Program-made: the position numbers and the translations under genes
Assembly: GCF_910589235.1 (NCBI RefSeq)
Contig: NC_060961.1
Span: 3,356,001 to 3,420,000, forward strand
Direction of reading: 5' to 3'
From: Vespa crabro
Lineage: Eukaryota > Arthropoda > Insecta > Hymenoptera > Vespidae
DNA length: 64,000 nt
Shown: positions 11,340 to 22,904 of the stretch, piece after piece
How positions within the stretch are numbered: the first letter of the stretch is position 1
Layout of the letters: every line of letters starts with the position of its first letter
The notes under the pieces: generated by a model
What the model was told of the DNA's origin: nothing
Database searches by the model: none
The model's input: the letters and a program-made list of their open reading frames with translations, nothing else

Positions 11340-12091
11340 GTCCACATAAACAAACAAAGATAAAATTGTGTTTTATTAACTAATGTTATATGAACATTAC
11401 CTGGATATCTTTCACAGAAAAAAGAAATATTGTTTACCATATTGTTTTTCTAACAATATTATCATCTATCAAGGTTCATCGATCGTAAAATATCACGTAT
11501 ATGCTGTATGTATAAAAATATTATATAAAGCTATATAAACGCTGCGCTCATTTTTTTAACGTAAATTACCCCTTATTGTCCCACACTCGCGGAAATAACA
11601 AGACTATTCTTGAAATTCCAATCATCTTGATAATTTGATAAGATTCACATGATGTTTGCCCATCTATGATCTGATTGTGAACTAAAGAACGCTTATTTCA
11701 ATTATTTCAAAAGATTGCTTCAATTTTTTGATAGAAAATATAAATATTTTATTTGATTAATAAATATTATTTGATATATGTATATATATATATATATTTA
11801 TTTATTTATTACGTTATGTGAATATATAAAGAAAAGAGGCATCCAAAGAGATTATTGATTTGTGAAATTTTCCGCTTGTACATATGCACATAAATTTGAA
11901 AATTAAAAAAAGTGTGATCGTAAAGTAAATAAATGATATCTCGTATGATTTTTTATTGAATTTATCATCAGTAAAAAGATCTAATAAACCTCCCTGATAT
12001 TTACGTATGCTCCAAACTAAAATTATTCTGTCTGTATTTGAAGCAATCCCGATATAATCTATATAATATTATATATTGTATTATTACGATA

Positions 12092-12150
<59 letters not shown>

Positions 12151-13330
12151 TCAAGTGTATCTTTCGAACAAGTGATTGATACACAAAGGAGAACAATGTT
12201 ATCTTATTTATATCTTGCAAATAGATAAGATCTTGAACGTAAAATGTATTTGTATATTTGTTTTAGTCACTGATAGTGGAGAATCGAAAATATTTTTATA
12301 TATTGTGACTAAGAAAAATAAACGTATGATTTAGAATCATACGATGATATTACTGAGATTGCGTTCCTATCGCTCGGTATCATAAAGCCATGTTATTTCG
12401 GAATGAAAAATAATATCAATTTTTATACATTGTTCATATATTCGCCGAGGTCTTCTATATATAATGATATACATTCGAATATCAATATATAATAATCGTA
12501 TATTTTATGGTTGATCGATGTAAGTATTACATATTTAAAACGTCATTGATTTATTTATTTAATGTGATACGTATAAATGATTAGTATGATGATACTCCAA
12601 TTTATACGTTTAAACGAAAATTTATTCTATCGAATGCATACGTATACCAAGCAAATATTATTGCATTGATTTAAATGTGACTCTTGCGATTGTCGGATTA
12701 CATGAAACACAGATATCCCGATTGATTATTTAAACGTGTTTAATGATATTTGTGCTATTTATTTTCATTCACGTAGTAATAGCCAGAATTATATATCGTC
12801 GATCAGATAAATAGGGATTATGCAGTTAAAGTCTTTTAAGTTCGTTTTATTTTGTTGATCAGATAATTGTAATTTTGCGGTTCTTTTACCGAATCTAATT
12901 TTTTTTTCTTTTTCTTAAAATATCTTATCAAAATATTGAAAAAGATTTTATTAAATCCTATACCGACTTTTACGGTTCTAACGCATTTTGACAAAAAAAA
13001 AAAAAAAAAAAAAAAAAAATAAAAAGAAAAAAAAAGAAAAAACACAAATGCGTATTGAATCGATATCATTGGTAATCATATCGTATAAGATAAAATTTTA
13101 ATCTCGTGACTCGTGCATTGATAAAGAGGATACTGACCTACTAAGTTAAGGGAATTATTTTGAATTCTTCATCATTTAAAATTCTTCCGTTGAAGTTTAA
13201 ACAGATAGAATGCATATTTTTATATGCTATATAAATATCTATTGACAAAAAAATATTAATAAGAAAAAATAAAGACAGATAATTATAAGATTAAATGAAG
13301 TAAACCTGTAATTGATATTAAACGTATAGT
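11340..13330. other. intergenic DNA between ICK genes 3 and 4
   Basis: AT-rich, holding the long (TA)n tract at 12091-12147 and a poly-A tract at about 12994-13019. I looked for another signal-peptide exon or a CC-bearing exon here and saw none, but a degenerate copy could be missed. Confidence 0.55.
12091..12147. repeat. (TA)n microsatellite
   Basis: Pure TA dinucleotide tract of about 57 bp. Confidence 0.9.
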
Positions 13331-13336
13331 TTTATT
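13331..13336 (-). terminator. possible poly(A) signal of ICK gene 4
   Basis: AATAAA on the minus strand, about 134 nt past the TAA. An ATTAAA at 13455-13460 is closer (10 nt) but would leave almost no 3' UTR. Confidence 0.35.
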
Positions 13337-13469
13337 TTACATTTTTATAATAATAATTGTAACATTTATATATTTTAATAACGAATATCAATAACACGTT
13401 ATTAATCGTATTAGATTAATCAACATGTCCAATTATATATATGTGTGTTTCTGTTTTAATTTCTTCTTT

Positions 13470-14018
13470 TTAAGGTACACACAATTTAGCGTAGCTATCA
13501 CATCTCAGATAAAAGCAGCAATCTGAATTGCGTTTACACTATAACATTAAAAATAAAAATATTTTAGACAAATTTTCTTATAATCATTTATAGCTTTATA
13601 GCTTTCGATGAACGTATTCATTACTTTCTATTCATTCAAACGTTTACTTCGTAAACAGCGGTGACTCGATCGAAGAGATAAAGTGTAATTGAATAAATAC
13701 GTGTTTGCTCAAATATTTACGAATTTAAAAAAAAAAAAAAAGGTACAGTCTCGCTTGCTAGATTTTAAAATAAATTGACCACAAAAAGTGATGAATGAAA
13801 TACGACATTCTATCTCGTGATAAGAAATGTTCAAAATGCATGTTAAAAATGAAATAATTAATAGGAATAATTAGTTTACTAACGTGAGCAGCCTGATGAC
13901 CGCATCCGGCTAATTGTCCTTCTTCGTTTTCTTGTAAGGTTGGTGCAGCCAAAATAGTTTGAACAATGATGCACATTATTAGTGCAATAACGAGTATTGA
14001 AAACGTAACCTTTGACAT
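13470..14018 (-). CDS. ICK gene 4: secreted knottin with acidic propeptide
   Basis: A 67-residue secreted peptide from exons 14018-13884 (45 codons) and 13538-13470 (22 codons plus TAA). The 345-bp intron is phase 0, donor GTTAGT, acceptor ATGTTATAG (weak pyrimidine tract). The signal peptide is long and hydrophobic (MSKVTFSILVIALIM, ending ILAA at about residue 25), followed by a spacer with the acidic run ENEEG. Cysteines at 39, 46, 52, 53, 58 and 65 give C-x6-C-x5-CC-x4-C-x6-C, and the protein stops two residues after the last cysteine, so it is a knot with no tail. A 5'-UTR acceptor (TTCTTGTATAG) puts the exon start at 14030. Start residues MSK resemble gene 1, so these two may be the closest pair at the leader. 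It is the array member farthest upstream. Confidence 0.82.
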
Positions 14019-14267
14019 TTTAATAATATTCTATACAAGAAATTAAACGATTGGTATTATAATGAATATTAAGCTTTTTAAAAGAGAATTTTTAATAGAA
14101 ATATGTTAAATAAATTCACAATTTTAAACTATTAAATTTAAATAGTTATATTTTCTCTGAAACACTTAATGCTTCTATCGTCTTGATTTATTGACTTATG
14201 TTCAATTTCGATACCTATTCCAATATATATTACCGGTAAAGAAAGATCGTAGGAAATAGATTACGAA

Positions 14268-14287
14268 CACACACACACACACACACA
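14268..14287. repeat. (CA)n microsatellite
   Basis: Short CA run; a (TA)n run follows at about 14381-14403. Confidence 0.8.
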
Positions 14288-14652
14288 TCGATATATACAA
14301 ATAATCGTATACTAATCAAAAGACATTTATCTGTTTTTAATATATTTCAATTAATTTTTTAATAATCGGGGAAGGCCTGAAATATATATATATATATATA
14401 TATAGATTCGATACATTGTAAGATCACATAATACAATATAAATATAAATAGTACATGTATATGTTTTGATTTCTAGACATTGGGGATGGCCCTCTGTTTA
14501 TCAATAAGGATCGTCGAAAGATATAATGAACGATTAAATAATAGTATCGAATCAATCACCGAACGATCAACTTGCCTGCGTATGTGTGCGTATGCGAAAG
14601 CACGAGCATAACAGGATAAACGTTCGTAAGGAAATTAATATCATTACAATTT

Positions 14653-14747
14653 TATAATATTAATTTGGAAATTATGAAACGGGCGTTTTTGTTTAATTAT
14701 TTATATTCATTCAATGCCCATTTCATAGTTTCCAATCTAATAATATA
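14653..14747 (+). ncRNA. candidate microRNA-type hairpin
   Basis: Two 23-nt arms, 14665-14687 and 14713-14735, pair over their full length: 20 Watson-Crick pairs, two G-U wobbles (14672/14728 and 14685/14715) and a single C-A mismatch (14680/14720), around a 25-nt AT-rich loop. After a two-base mismatch the stem continues: pairs 14658-14662 with 14738-14742, and 14653-14656 with 14744-14747. Precursor length (~95 nt), arm length and loop size fit an animal pre-miRNA. The two G-U pairs are compatible only if the plus strand is the RNA; on the minus strand they become A-C mismatches while the C-A becomes G-U. The arms match no microRNA I can name. A small inverted-repeat transposon is the main alternative. 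Confidence 0.4.
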
Positions 14748-14819
14748 TTTCAAAAACAATTTTGTCTTATTAATAAATAATATTATATAGTATAACATTA
14801 GTAAGTATATGTGGTATAA

Positions 14820-16100
14820 ACGTTATTACGTGTAATTTTATTAATTGTAAATCGTCGTCGGTCGTTCGCGAATACATTAGATAATGGGAAAAGAAATTCT
14901 CATCTATCGAATAGAAAATGCATATAAGCGATGCTCTTTGGAGCATCTCTGAACTCCATTTAAAATAGGGGGGACAAATAAAAAAGCGTTGCGATTTGGT
15001 GTCGGTAGTAATCGTCCATTACGCCTTTCGGGCATGACGTCGGGGATAATTGGCGTAGCACGCGGGCGTAATATTTCAGAACACCTGCCGTGTAACGCGC
15101 TCACATGTCAGGCGACCTATCAAAACCGCTCTCTAAATTGACTCAATTGTCGTTGCCCGAGGGAGAAACCTCCTCGTTCGGATATTTTCGGTCGCTCGAT
15201 GAAACCATCGACCGCGGTTGAGAATTTATCTTTTTTCCTCACTTTTTTACGATCTTTCCTCGAGAAATCGAATCATTGTCAGTTTATTGTTTGCTCAAAA
15301 CAATCTTATAATCGCATTTCACACTGACCTCTGTCCGAGAAGAAAATCTAACTGAGAATACGACGTTCTTGGTAATTCAACGTCAAGAGGAAAATGTTTT
15401 ATCGAAAATAAGATAACGCCGGAAATATCACACTCGTTATGCATCATTCGAATTTCTCGAATAAATAATAATCAATAATAATATATGGAAAATAAAAATT
15501 TTGTTTTTTTATTTCTATTAGATTATATATAATATAAGTTGTCATTAATTTTCTCTTATTTATTTAATAAATTAATTCAATTCTTATAATTGGCTATTAG
15601 TTTATCCGACGTATATATTTAATTCATTTATTATATTATATTTAACAATTCATTTATATGTATTTTATTAATAACACATACCTATGTAGATATATAATTA
15701 ATTAACAAAAATATCGATAAAAGATACGTTTAATACGTGGAAATAATTGAAAGTTATCTTGAGAAATGTAAGAAATTATTCTATACGTACGTGTTACGCA
15801 TACATTTAATAGAACGTTCATTCGTAATGTATGACTTGACTGGGATATATGACGTGTTTCAAGGTTACTTTCAAGGAATAGATAAAGCAGAAACATCTTT
15901 CACTAATTCTATTTACGCTTTAAGAAATGATTGATGCTTGAACGTACATGACCTTCGTTGTAAGATTTTAGTTTCTTGGTACTATTGTAATGTACTAGAT
16001 TAAAGTGTATAAACATTTCTTTATCATAATATTTAAACTGATTTACAAATGGAAATATAAAATTGACTTTTATCATGTGTAGTAAATAGTAAATGAAACT
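14820..16100. other. non-coding DNA with a GC-richer island
   Basis: About 14990-15190 is a balanced, CpG-containing island in AT-rich DNA, with no frame I recognise; the rest is AT-rich. It may be regulatory. Confidence 0.45.
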
Positions 16101-17171
16101 CATGTATAAGGGTAACGTCTGAATTAGGATCGCGTGTTAGAAGTATGTATATACATACGTATATCCTTTGCCTAACACGGGGTTCCTTTAGCACGCACTT
16201 CCGTTTTACATTTCCGAGCTAACAGCTCCTTTCCGTTAACCGTAAGAAACCATTACGTGTTACGTATAATAGTATTAGCATAAACGCCTTTTAGGGGAGA
16301 AGAAATACGATTTGTCGACAGTCATCGTCACTCGATTTACTATTCTTGGGTTATCGTACATCTAAGAAATTAATTTTCTTTATTACTTGTGCGTAGATCT
16401 GCATTCGTGTCTTCACTATTTTATCGGAATGAAAATTCTTCGAATTAAGGTCTGTCACGCTACGCTTTCGATTTATAAATTTTTTTTTTTCTTTTTTTCT
16501 TCTTCTTTTCTTTTTTATTTTATTTTATTTTAATAACGATGAATGTAATAGTACTAAGAAAATACTTGACATTATTTCACAACTATGATCTTTCCTTAAA
16601 GATAAAAGAAATACGATTTATTACGATTTTATCGTAATAAAGTTTAGACATTGGTATTTATCGGTGAGAATCTTCTAGAATTACCATATCGATTGATCGG
16701 GTTATCTAAAGAGAAAATCAGTGCTTTTACATGGACGTGCGTATTCAAGTAAGAGTGAGTTTGAGAACGAGAGAGACAGTTCGTCCTAAGGGATATCGTT
16801 CCCCTTTAGCGAAGTCGCTTAAGTGATAAATCTTAGCCGCTAACGTCGTCCTGTCTTTCGTGGTTTTGCCTCGCAGGATCTATTGCTCCCTTAGTTAGTG
16901 CTTCTGTGGTACTTGGACTTACCACCTCGACGGCAGCAGGGAACGTACGTTCTTCTTCGAAGCACATCGTTGCATCTCCTTCAGCACTATTCCTTTCCTC
17001 CCTTTTCCTCTGTCGTTTCACGCCATCTCGATGGTTCTCTTGACTAGGCTGAAGTGCCGGACAATTTGATAATTGGATCTGCGGCAGCGTCGTGATTTAC
17101 GTGTAGGAGGGTCCAGCTGACCATTCTGAACATAGACTAGAGAGAGAAAGACAGACAGTATGTGTGCACAC

Positions 17172-17182
17172 GTGTGTGTGTA

Positions 17183-17225
<43 letters not shown>

Positions 17226-17226
17226 G
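17172..17226. repeat. (TG)n-(GA)n compound microsatellite
   Basis: A TG run passes directly into a GA run. Confidence 0.9.
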
Positions 17227-17260
17227 GAAGAGTAAAGAGAGACTGGCAACCTAGAAGCAA

Positions 17261-17307
17261 CTGCTGGTGGAAGCTACGCTTTCGTAGACCACTACCTCCA
17301 CCAGCAG
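17261..17307. repeat. short inverted repeat
   Basis: Arms CTGCTGGTGG (17261-17270) and CCACCAGCAG (17298-17307) are perfectly complementary; inside, CTACG and CGTAG can pair as well. It lies next to the TG/GA microsatellite. Confidence 0.6.
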
Positions 17308-17614
17308 AAAGTGGCTCGAGCGTCTTTGCTACGACGAATTAGATGAAACTATCGTAGACCACTGACTAGACACTGTTTTAGGATATCGCTTGCCAATTAC
17401 GAGATTATATTTAAAACGAATGAAATAAAATGATCGATATAATTGAATGAATTATATAAAGTTTTGAAAAAGACTAATCATAAGCATCACAGATTAATAC
17501 AATACATTCATTCTATAAAATGAATTTATTCAAACGAAATTGTAATACAGTACTCGATATAATTGGTATTGAGTTTTAGCTTTTGAAGAACTTTTATCGG
17601 AAAGAATCAGAAAA

Positions 17615-17645
<31 letters not shown>

Positions 17646-18048
17646 AGGCAGAAGTAGGAAGAGGAGGATGAGGAGGAGGAGGAGAAAGAGGAACGATTTG
17701 TACGTTCAGTACGATAAAGAAGATAAATTCATTAGATGTAGGTAAAGTATAATAAAAGAGTCTCTTATCGGGCAATTTAACATTCCGATATGAAAGTTCT
17801 ACGATCATGTGTAAGATCGTTTTCAGTATTAAAAGTCCAGGTACGGTGGATTATTTTGTTTCTTATTTCAACGTCAGGATGTTCTACCTATGACTTTTTC
17901 TTTCTATCTCCTTCTCTTTTTCTCTCTCCTGGGAGAAGAGCTACGTGGGTTATTAAGAAAAAAGGAAACGACGAGAGGCAAGAGACTACCTCGGCTGTAG
18001 TAAGCAAAAGAAGGAAAATTGTGCCGGGGGAGATTGGATGAGGGATAG

Positions 18049-18055
18049 AAAGAGA

Positions 18056-18105
<50 letters not shown>

Positions 18106-18120
18106 ATGTGAGAAAGAGAC
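18049..18120. repeat. (GA)n microsatellite
   Basis: Purine tract; a complementary (CT)n tract follows about 170 bp later at 18291-18348, so the pair could form an inverted repeat. Confidence 0.9.
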
Positions 18121-18290
18121 AGTAAAAGGAAAGAGAAGCGAGCACGGGGAAGGATAAAGTTTCGCTTTACTCACATTATTTCCGCCAGGAAACGCGTTTT
18201 CGCGTTATATCCACTGTCGTTTCTTTATACGTTTGAGTTGTTTCACAGCTGCGGTGTTGGTCCCCGCTTTTACAGGCCTCCTTCTTTTTT

Positions 18291-18293
18291 CTT

Positions 18294-18348
<55 letters not shown>
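18291..18348. repeat. (CT)n microsatellite
   Basis: Pure CT tract, in inverted orientation relative to the GA tract at 18049-18120. Confidence 0.9.
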
Positions 18349-18350
<2 letters not shown>

Positions 18351-19333
18351 ATTTTTTACTGTAAATTGATCCCTCTTGGCGATCTCATGTCTTTTCCTCA
18401 TACAAGGAAATAAGACAAAGGGACGAATATGCTGATAAGAGGAGTAACTTAGACGCGAAGAAAATTAAAAATCCAACTATTCTGAAGTAAAAAATTTGAT
18501 GAACGTGTGAATTTTTGACGTTATTAATTGATGTTATTAATTGTTGTTATTAATAATTGTGATGTATTAATTGAATCTCTTTTTCTCTAACCTTTCATTG
18601 ATGATAATGATTAATTTCTTTAAGAACAATTGCCATTTTTGTTATCTCATTAATAAATTCAATGATATTTCATTGATCCGTATAACGCTCGATAATAATC
18701 GATTATTGATGTAAATTGAAAATTTCAAAAATTATTTCACTATTTTTTACGTTATAGTAAGTAATGAGCTAATAAAATCAACGAATGATTCTCATCGGTG
18801 GGATTTCTAAAGTTTAGGCTATTTCTAAACTGCGAAAAAGTGAGTAGGTATAAAAGTAAGACGGTAAACTTTGAAAGTCGAAGTTACTATCTCTTACGAA
18901 TCTGTTACTATCTCTTTGAGAAGAAAGAGAGGGTATCCATCGTAATAACCTTTAGTTACGATAAAAGGAATCGTTTCTACGATGGTAGCTCTGCAATATC
19001 CTTCCTGCTGTAATCTCAGCTTTACTGTCTTACGTAAATCGTAGAACCCCCGTTTCGATGCATAAACATGAGAGGAAAAAATCGTACTTCACGAAACTCT
19101 TCGATTTCACGAATTACCAAGTCTGCCAAGGGTTAAGACAGTCAATTCGATTGCCTTTTCTCATCTTTACATGCTATAGTTTAAAATCTGGAAGCTTTGA
19201 GATAAACGAGATTACCATCAAATTCCTTATATTACTCGAAGTCCGCGAGAATACCTAATTCACTTATGTGTTTTCATTCTGAAAGGGAGCATATAAAAGT
19301 ACATTAGTTTTGCAAGGATATTAAACGGAGATA

Positions 19334-19364
<31 letters not shown>

Positions 19365-20110
19365 TAGAGAAAGAGCTCTAACAGTTTAGTTTTTAAGTAT
19401 ACATTTGCGATTTAATGCGTGAGTTTAAATATTCGAGAAAGGTAAAAAAGAATAAACGCCGATGTATACACATATTTACACATGGACGAACGGATAAGAA
19501 GGAACGATTAGAAGAAAATAAATTCGTAGTAGGACGTGGGCGAGAAAGGGAGTGGTCTTAATTTCCTGCACCGACATCAAGCTCGCTTGGTGAGTAGCCG
19601 TCGACATTTTTTAAATCTAACAACTCAGGCTCAGCTCTTTTAAAGGATTCTCTTCCAGCTATTTAGATTATTATAAGGACGAGAAATGGAACGAGGAGCG
19701 TCGAAAGGGTGACCATTCGCTCCCAGCCATTTCCTAGCAATTTCCTGACGCTGTTTTTCATGTGAACTTTTGAACTCATCCTCCTCTCTCCTCGCACCGT
19801 TCCTTGTGTTCAGCCTATGGGCCACTTTTCCACTGTAAAATAGCCACTAAGTAGTCGCGGCTAGTGGAACTGGTCAGTTATAAATGGCCACACGAAAATA
19901 TAGTTGGCTTTTGCGGATTGCACAGATGTGGCTGGTATCCTTAATGCCTCTCTTGGACATTCCTCGACGTCTACTCGAGAACGTCAACTTTCAAGATAAA
20001 CGATCTCCTAGATGGAAAGAAAAATTATATATATATATAGTATAGTATAGTATAGTATGTAGAGTATAGTATGTATAAGCATTATTTATGGAGTTATTAA
20101 AATTATTGCA

Positions 20111-20115
<5 letters not shown>

Positions 20116-20157
<42 letters not shown>
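20116..20157. repeat. (TA)n microsatellite
   Basis: Pure TA tract. Confidence 0.9.
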
Positions 20158-20160
<3 letters not shown>

Positions 20161-20375
20161 TTATACATATGTATTGTATATAATATTTTTCGTAAATGCA
20201 TTAATACATTGCACTATGTATATATTTATTCTCATACGGAGTAGGTATTATAACTTCGATCGCAAAGTTACATCGAGTCGTAATGCATAAATTATCAACA
20301 TTTCCTAATTTTACGATGTAACATTTGCGATTATTTACCACAATGAGCTACGAAAGTTTTGCTATTTGTGAGCAC

Positions 20376-20414
20376 CGATTATTAATCACCCTTTTAAACA
20401 TCGATTATTAATCA
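20376..20414. promoter_or_regulatory. paired homeodomain-type sites
   Basis: The 13-mer CGATTATTAATCA occurs at 20376-20388 and again at 20402-20414, 26 bp apart. The TAAT core fits homeodomain binding. Chance is possible in AT-rich DNA, but two identical 13-mers at about 2.5 helical turns are notable. Confidence 0.3.
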
Positions 20415-21229
20415 TATCTTTCCTACTTTATCCTATGCAAAAGTTAATTATTAATGAACTCATGTTATAATGAAGAAGAACGCGTGTACCAATGAAGAAT
20501 TAGTTAATGACGGGAATATTGTTGTCCCGTATTTTTATTACATTTGTAATTTCATACGAAATTTTCTTAAATATTTCATTTCATCGGGAGTCTCATTTCG
20601 AAAGAACAAAAGACCGATAAAATATCTATGAACATGATTTTAGAAAAGAAATTGTATCAACGTAATGATTATACAATTTCGAAATATAACGTCGTGGAAT
20701 CAGATTGTTTCTTTGTTTGTGCATTTCGAGCTGTTAATGAGCGATCGATTTAAGATAGCTAATGTAAAAAATTCTACTCTGGCCTTGAATCAGATAGTAA
20801 AATATTTCATTTCGTATTCAATTACCGTACTATATTCGTGAAGTATTGTATAAAACGAGCCTTTGATAGATTCGCAAGATAACGAGAGACTCGATATTCT
20901 CGTTATCAACACTTAAGTTAAAATTTCTAGTCGATATAACAGCAAACAAAGTTTTATACGTACATAAAATGTATTACTCTTTCGTGATTACGTTTTAACA
21001 ATTTTAATAAAGCATCGTAATGGTAATTAAAGATTGCTTTGTTTACACAAAGTTGAAAACTAATTATTAACCTTTTTAATTATAAAATATATAAATTAAT
21101 TGTAACAGATAGAAATAATGATTACGGGCCGTTACCTTTGCGGCTGATAAATAAATAGTAAATAATGTAAATTAATTAGTTTCGTAGTCGACATACGCTA
21201 ACATGACGCGCACACTTGTAATCAGGACT

Positions 21230-21273
21230 GTTTCGTACTCACCTCCCTATTGACTTCTCTCTTTAGTCTTTAC

Positions 21274-21332
<59 letters not shown>

Positions 21333-21806
21333 CGCTTTGCATTATTGCCTTTATTATATAGCTAGCGCTATTTAATGTTCACGCTTGATGAATGTACGAT
21401 TATCGATTACAATAATTGTATGGATTTTTCCAACGTTTATTTATCATGTAATTCATTACGCAAGTTCTTACGTTTGTAAAATCATTAGCTTATAACTTGT
21501 TCGACGATTTTTAATTAATAACGATTAAAGTATGAATGAAAAGTTTCGTACTTTTCTCTCTATTGACTCCTCTCTTTAGTCATTACAAGAGAGGTATATA
21601 TTACGTATAGCGTTTTGTGTATATTGCATTTATTTTTACTTACGCTCTTGAATGTTCATGCCTGATGAATGATCATCAATTAAAATAATTGTGTGAAATT
21701 TTCCAATGTTTATTTATTACCTTAATTTATAACACAGATTTTTAATTTTTATTATATTATTAACTCATGACATGTACGACGATTTTTAATTAATGACGAT
21801 TATAGA
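21230..21806. repeat. diverged tandem duplication (~300-bp unit)
   Basis: Copy 1 (21230-21530) and copy 2 (21544-21806) share ordered blocks: GTTTCGTACT, CTATTGACT.CTCTCTTTAGTC, ATAGCG.TTTG, TTAATGTTCACG/TTGAATGTTCATG with CTGATGAATG, and ACGACGATTTTTAATTAAT.ACGATTA. Copy 1 carries a (TA)n expansion (21278-21331) that copy 2 lacks. No coding frame is shared. Confidence 0.8.
21278..21331. repeat. (TA)n microsatellite
   Basis: Pure TA tract inside the first copy of the tandem duplication only. Confidence 0.9.
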
Positions 21807-22612
21807 GTAAATCTTTTATAAACACGTATGGTGCATTTTCTTTTTTTTTTTTTTTTTTTTGCTATTTCTTGGATTTAGAACCATCAGTACTTTTAGATAT
21901 TTCATCTGTTTTTTATTATTAAAATATTTACTCTTTTAAAAGGATTAGTCTCCGTTACTTGCAATAGGTAAACTGCGAAAGCGTCGTTTTTGAAAGACTA
22001 AAAATCGATCGACGGTGCTAAGTCAAGAAGGGTGGTCAGCCTTATTCATGTGCATACGTATATATGTGTACGTGTGGTATTATGCATGTACAGAGGCACA
22101 CGTGACCATTGGTACGCGGAATTCATTGGCCCTTGAAGGTCGGAGGGTAGCACTTTTCAGATCAATGCACCCTCATTGAAGGGTTGCTACGAGATCTTGC
22201 CCTTGCAGTACTCATTTAGGGCTATCGGAGAAGATGTTTCAAGCCACTCGATGATTCGATCATAGCTACTCAATACTAATTTATTATTAATTGTATCATG
22301 GAAAAAAGAAATTTTTTATTCTTATGAAAAGATTATAAGAAATGCTTATCTTAGTATTAAATTATGCATCTTCAAACGTGAAAAGATGCATATTAAGAAA
22401 TTGTGTCAAAGGTCAATCGACAAATCTATTTTTTCGCTTTTGTAATGATTTTTCATAATTTTTATTTACTTCAAAGTATCTCTTTTTGACAAATGCGAAG
22501 AAAATATTCGAATGTTGTGTAAAAATCTTAAAATAGACAGAATATTTGCCGGCAGCTTGGACTCGCGGGAAATCAGTGGACAAAACTTTGACTGTGCATT
22601 AAGCAGATCGCT

Positions 22613-22627
22613 GGTGCCATCTGTCGG
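22613..22627 (-). promoter_or_regulatory. CTCF-like motif
   Basis: Minus-strand CCGACAGATGGCACC agrees with the general CTCF core (CCASYAGRKGGCRSY) at 13 of 15 positions and contains the AGATGGC core familiar from insects. It sits in a balanced segment within AT-rich DNA. Confidence 0.35.
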
Positions 22628-22700
22628 TAAGTGTACGAACCAACGTTCCAAAGCGCATGCGTAATCTTTCAGAAAATTTTGAAGAATAAAGCTAGTCGGT

Positions 22701-22868
22701 AACGAAGATTCCTAGGAGGACCCGTGAAACGAAAGGAACGTCAATGAAACCTTATCGAATTTTACGACCTTGGACATAAAAAAAAAAATGTAAAAAAAAA
22801 TAAAAAATAAAAAAAAAAACTAAGAAAAAAATAAAAACTACAGAAAAATGGGAAAAATTCTTAAGATA

Positions 22869-22904
<36 letters not shown>

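Larger units (their letters stand above)
16101..20000. other. non-coding, microsatellite-rich stretch
   Basis: No gene supported. It includes a palindrome (gtatgtatatacatac, 16143-16158), the (TG)n(GA)n tract near 17.2 kb, a GAA triplet tract (17617-17646), GA/CT tracts near 18.05-18.35 kb and a GA tract at about 19342-19376. More balanced sequence lies at 16730-17340 and 19540-19990. Confidence 0.5.
20001..22700. other. AT-rich non-coding stretch with a tandem duplication
   Basis: No gene supported. Holds (TATAG)n-like repeats (20036-20075), two long (TA)n tracts, paired homeodomain-type sites at about 20376-20414, a ~300-bp diverged duplication (21230-21806) and a CTCF-like motif at 22613-22627. 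Confidence 0.5.

Noticed and set aside
14904..15104. 66-codon minus frame in a GC-richer island
   Set aside because: No recognisable protein features; the island is better treated as non-coding.
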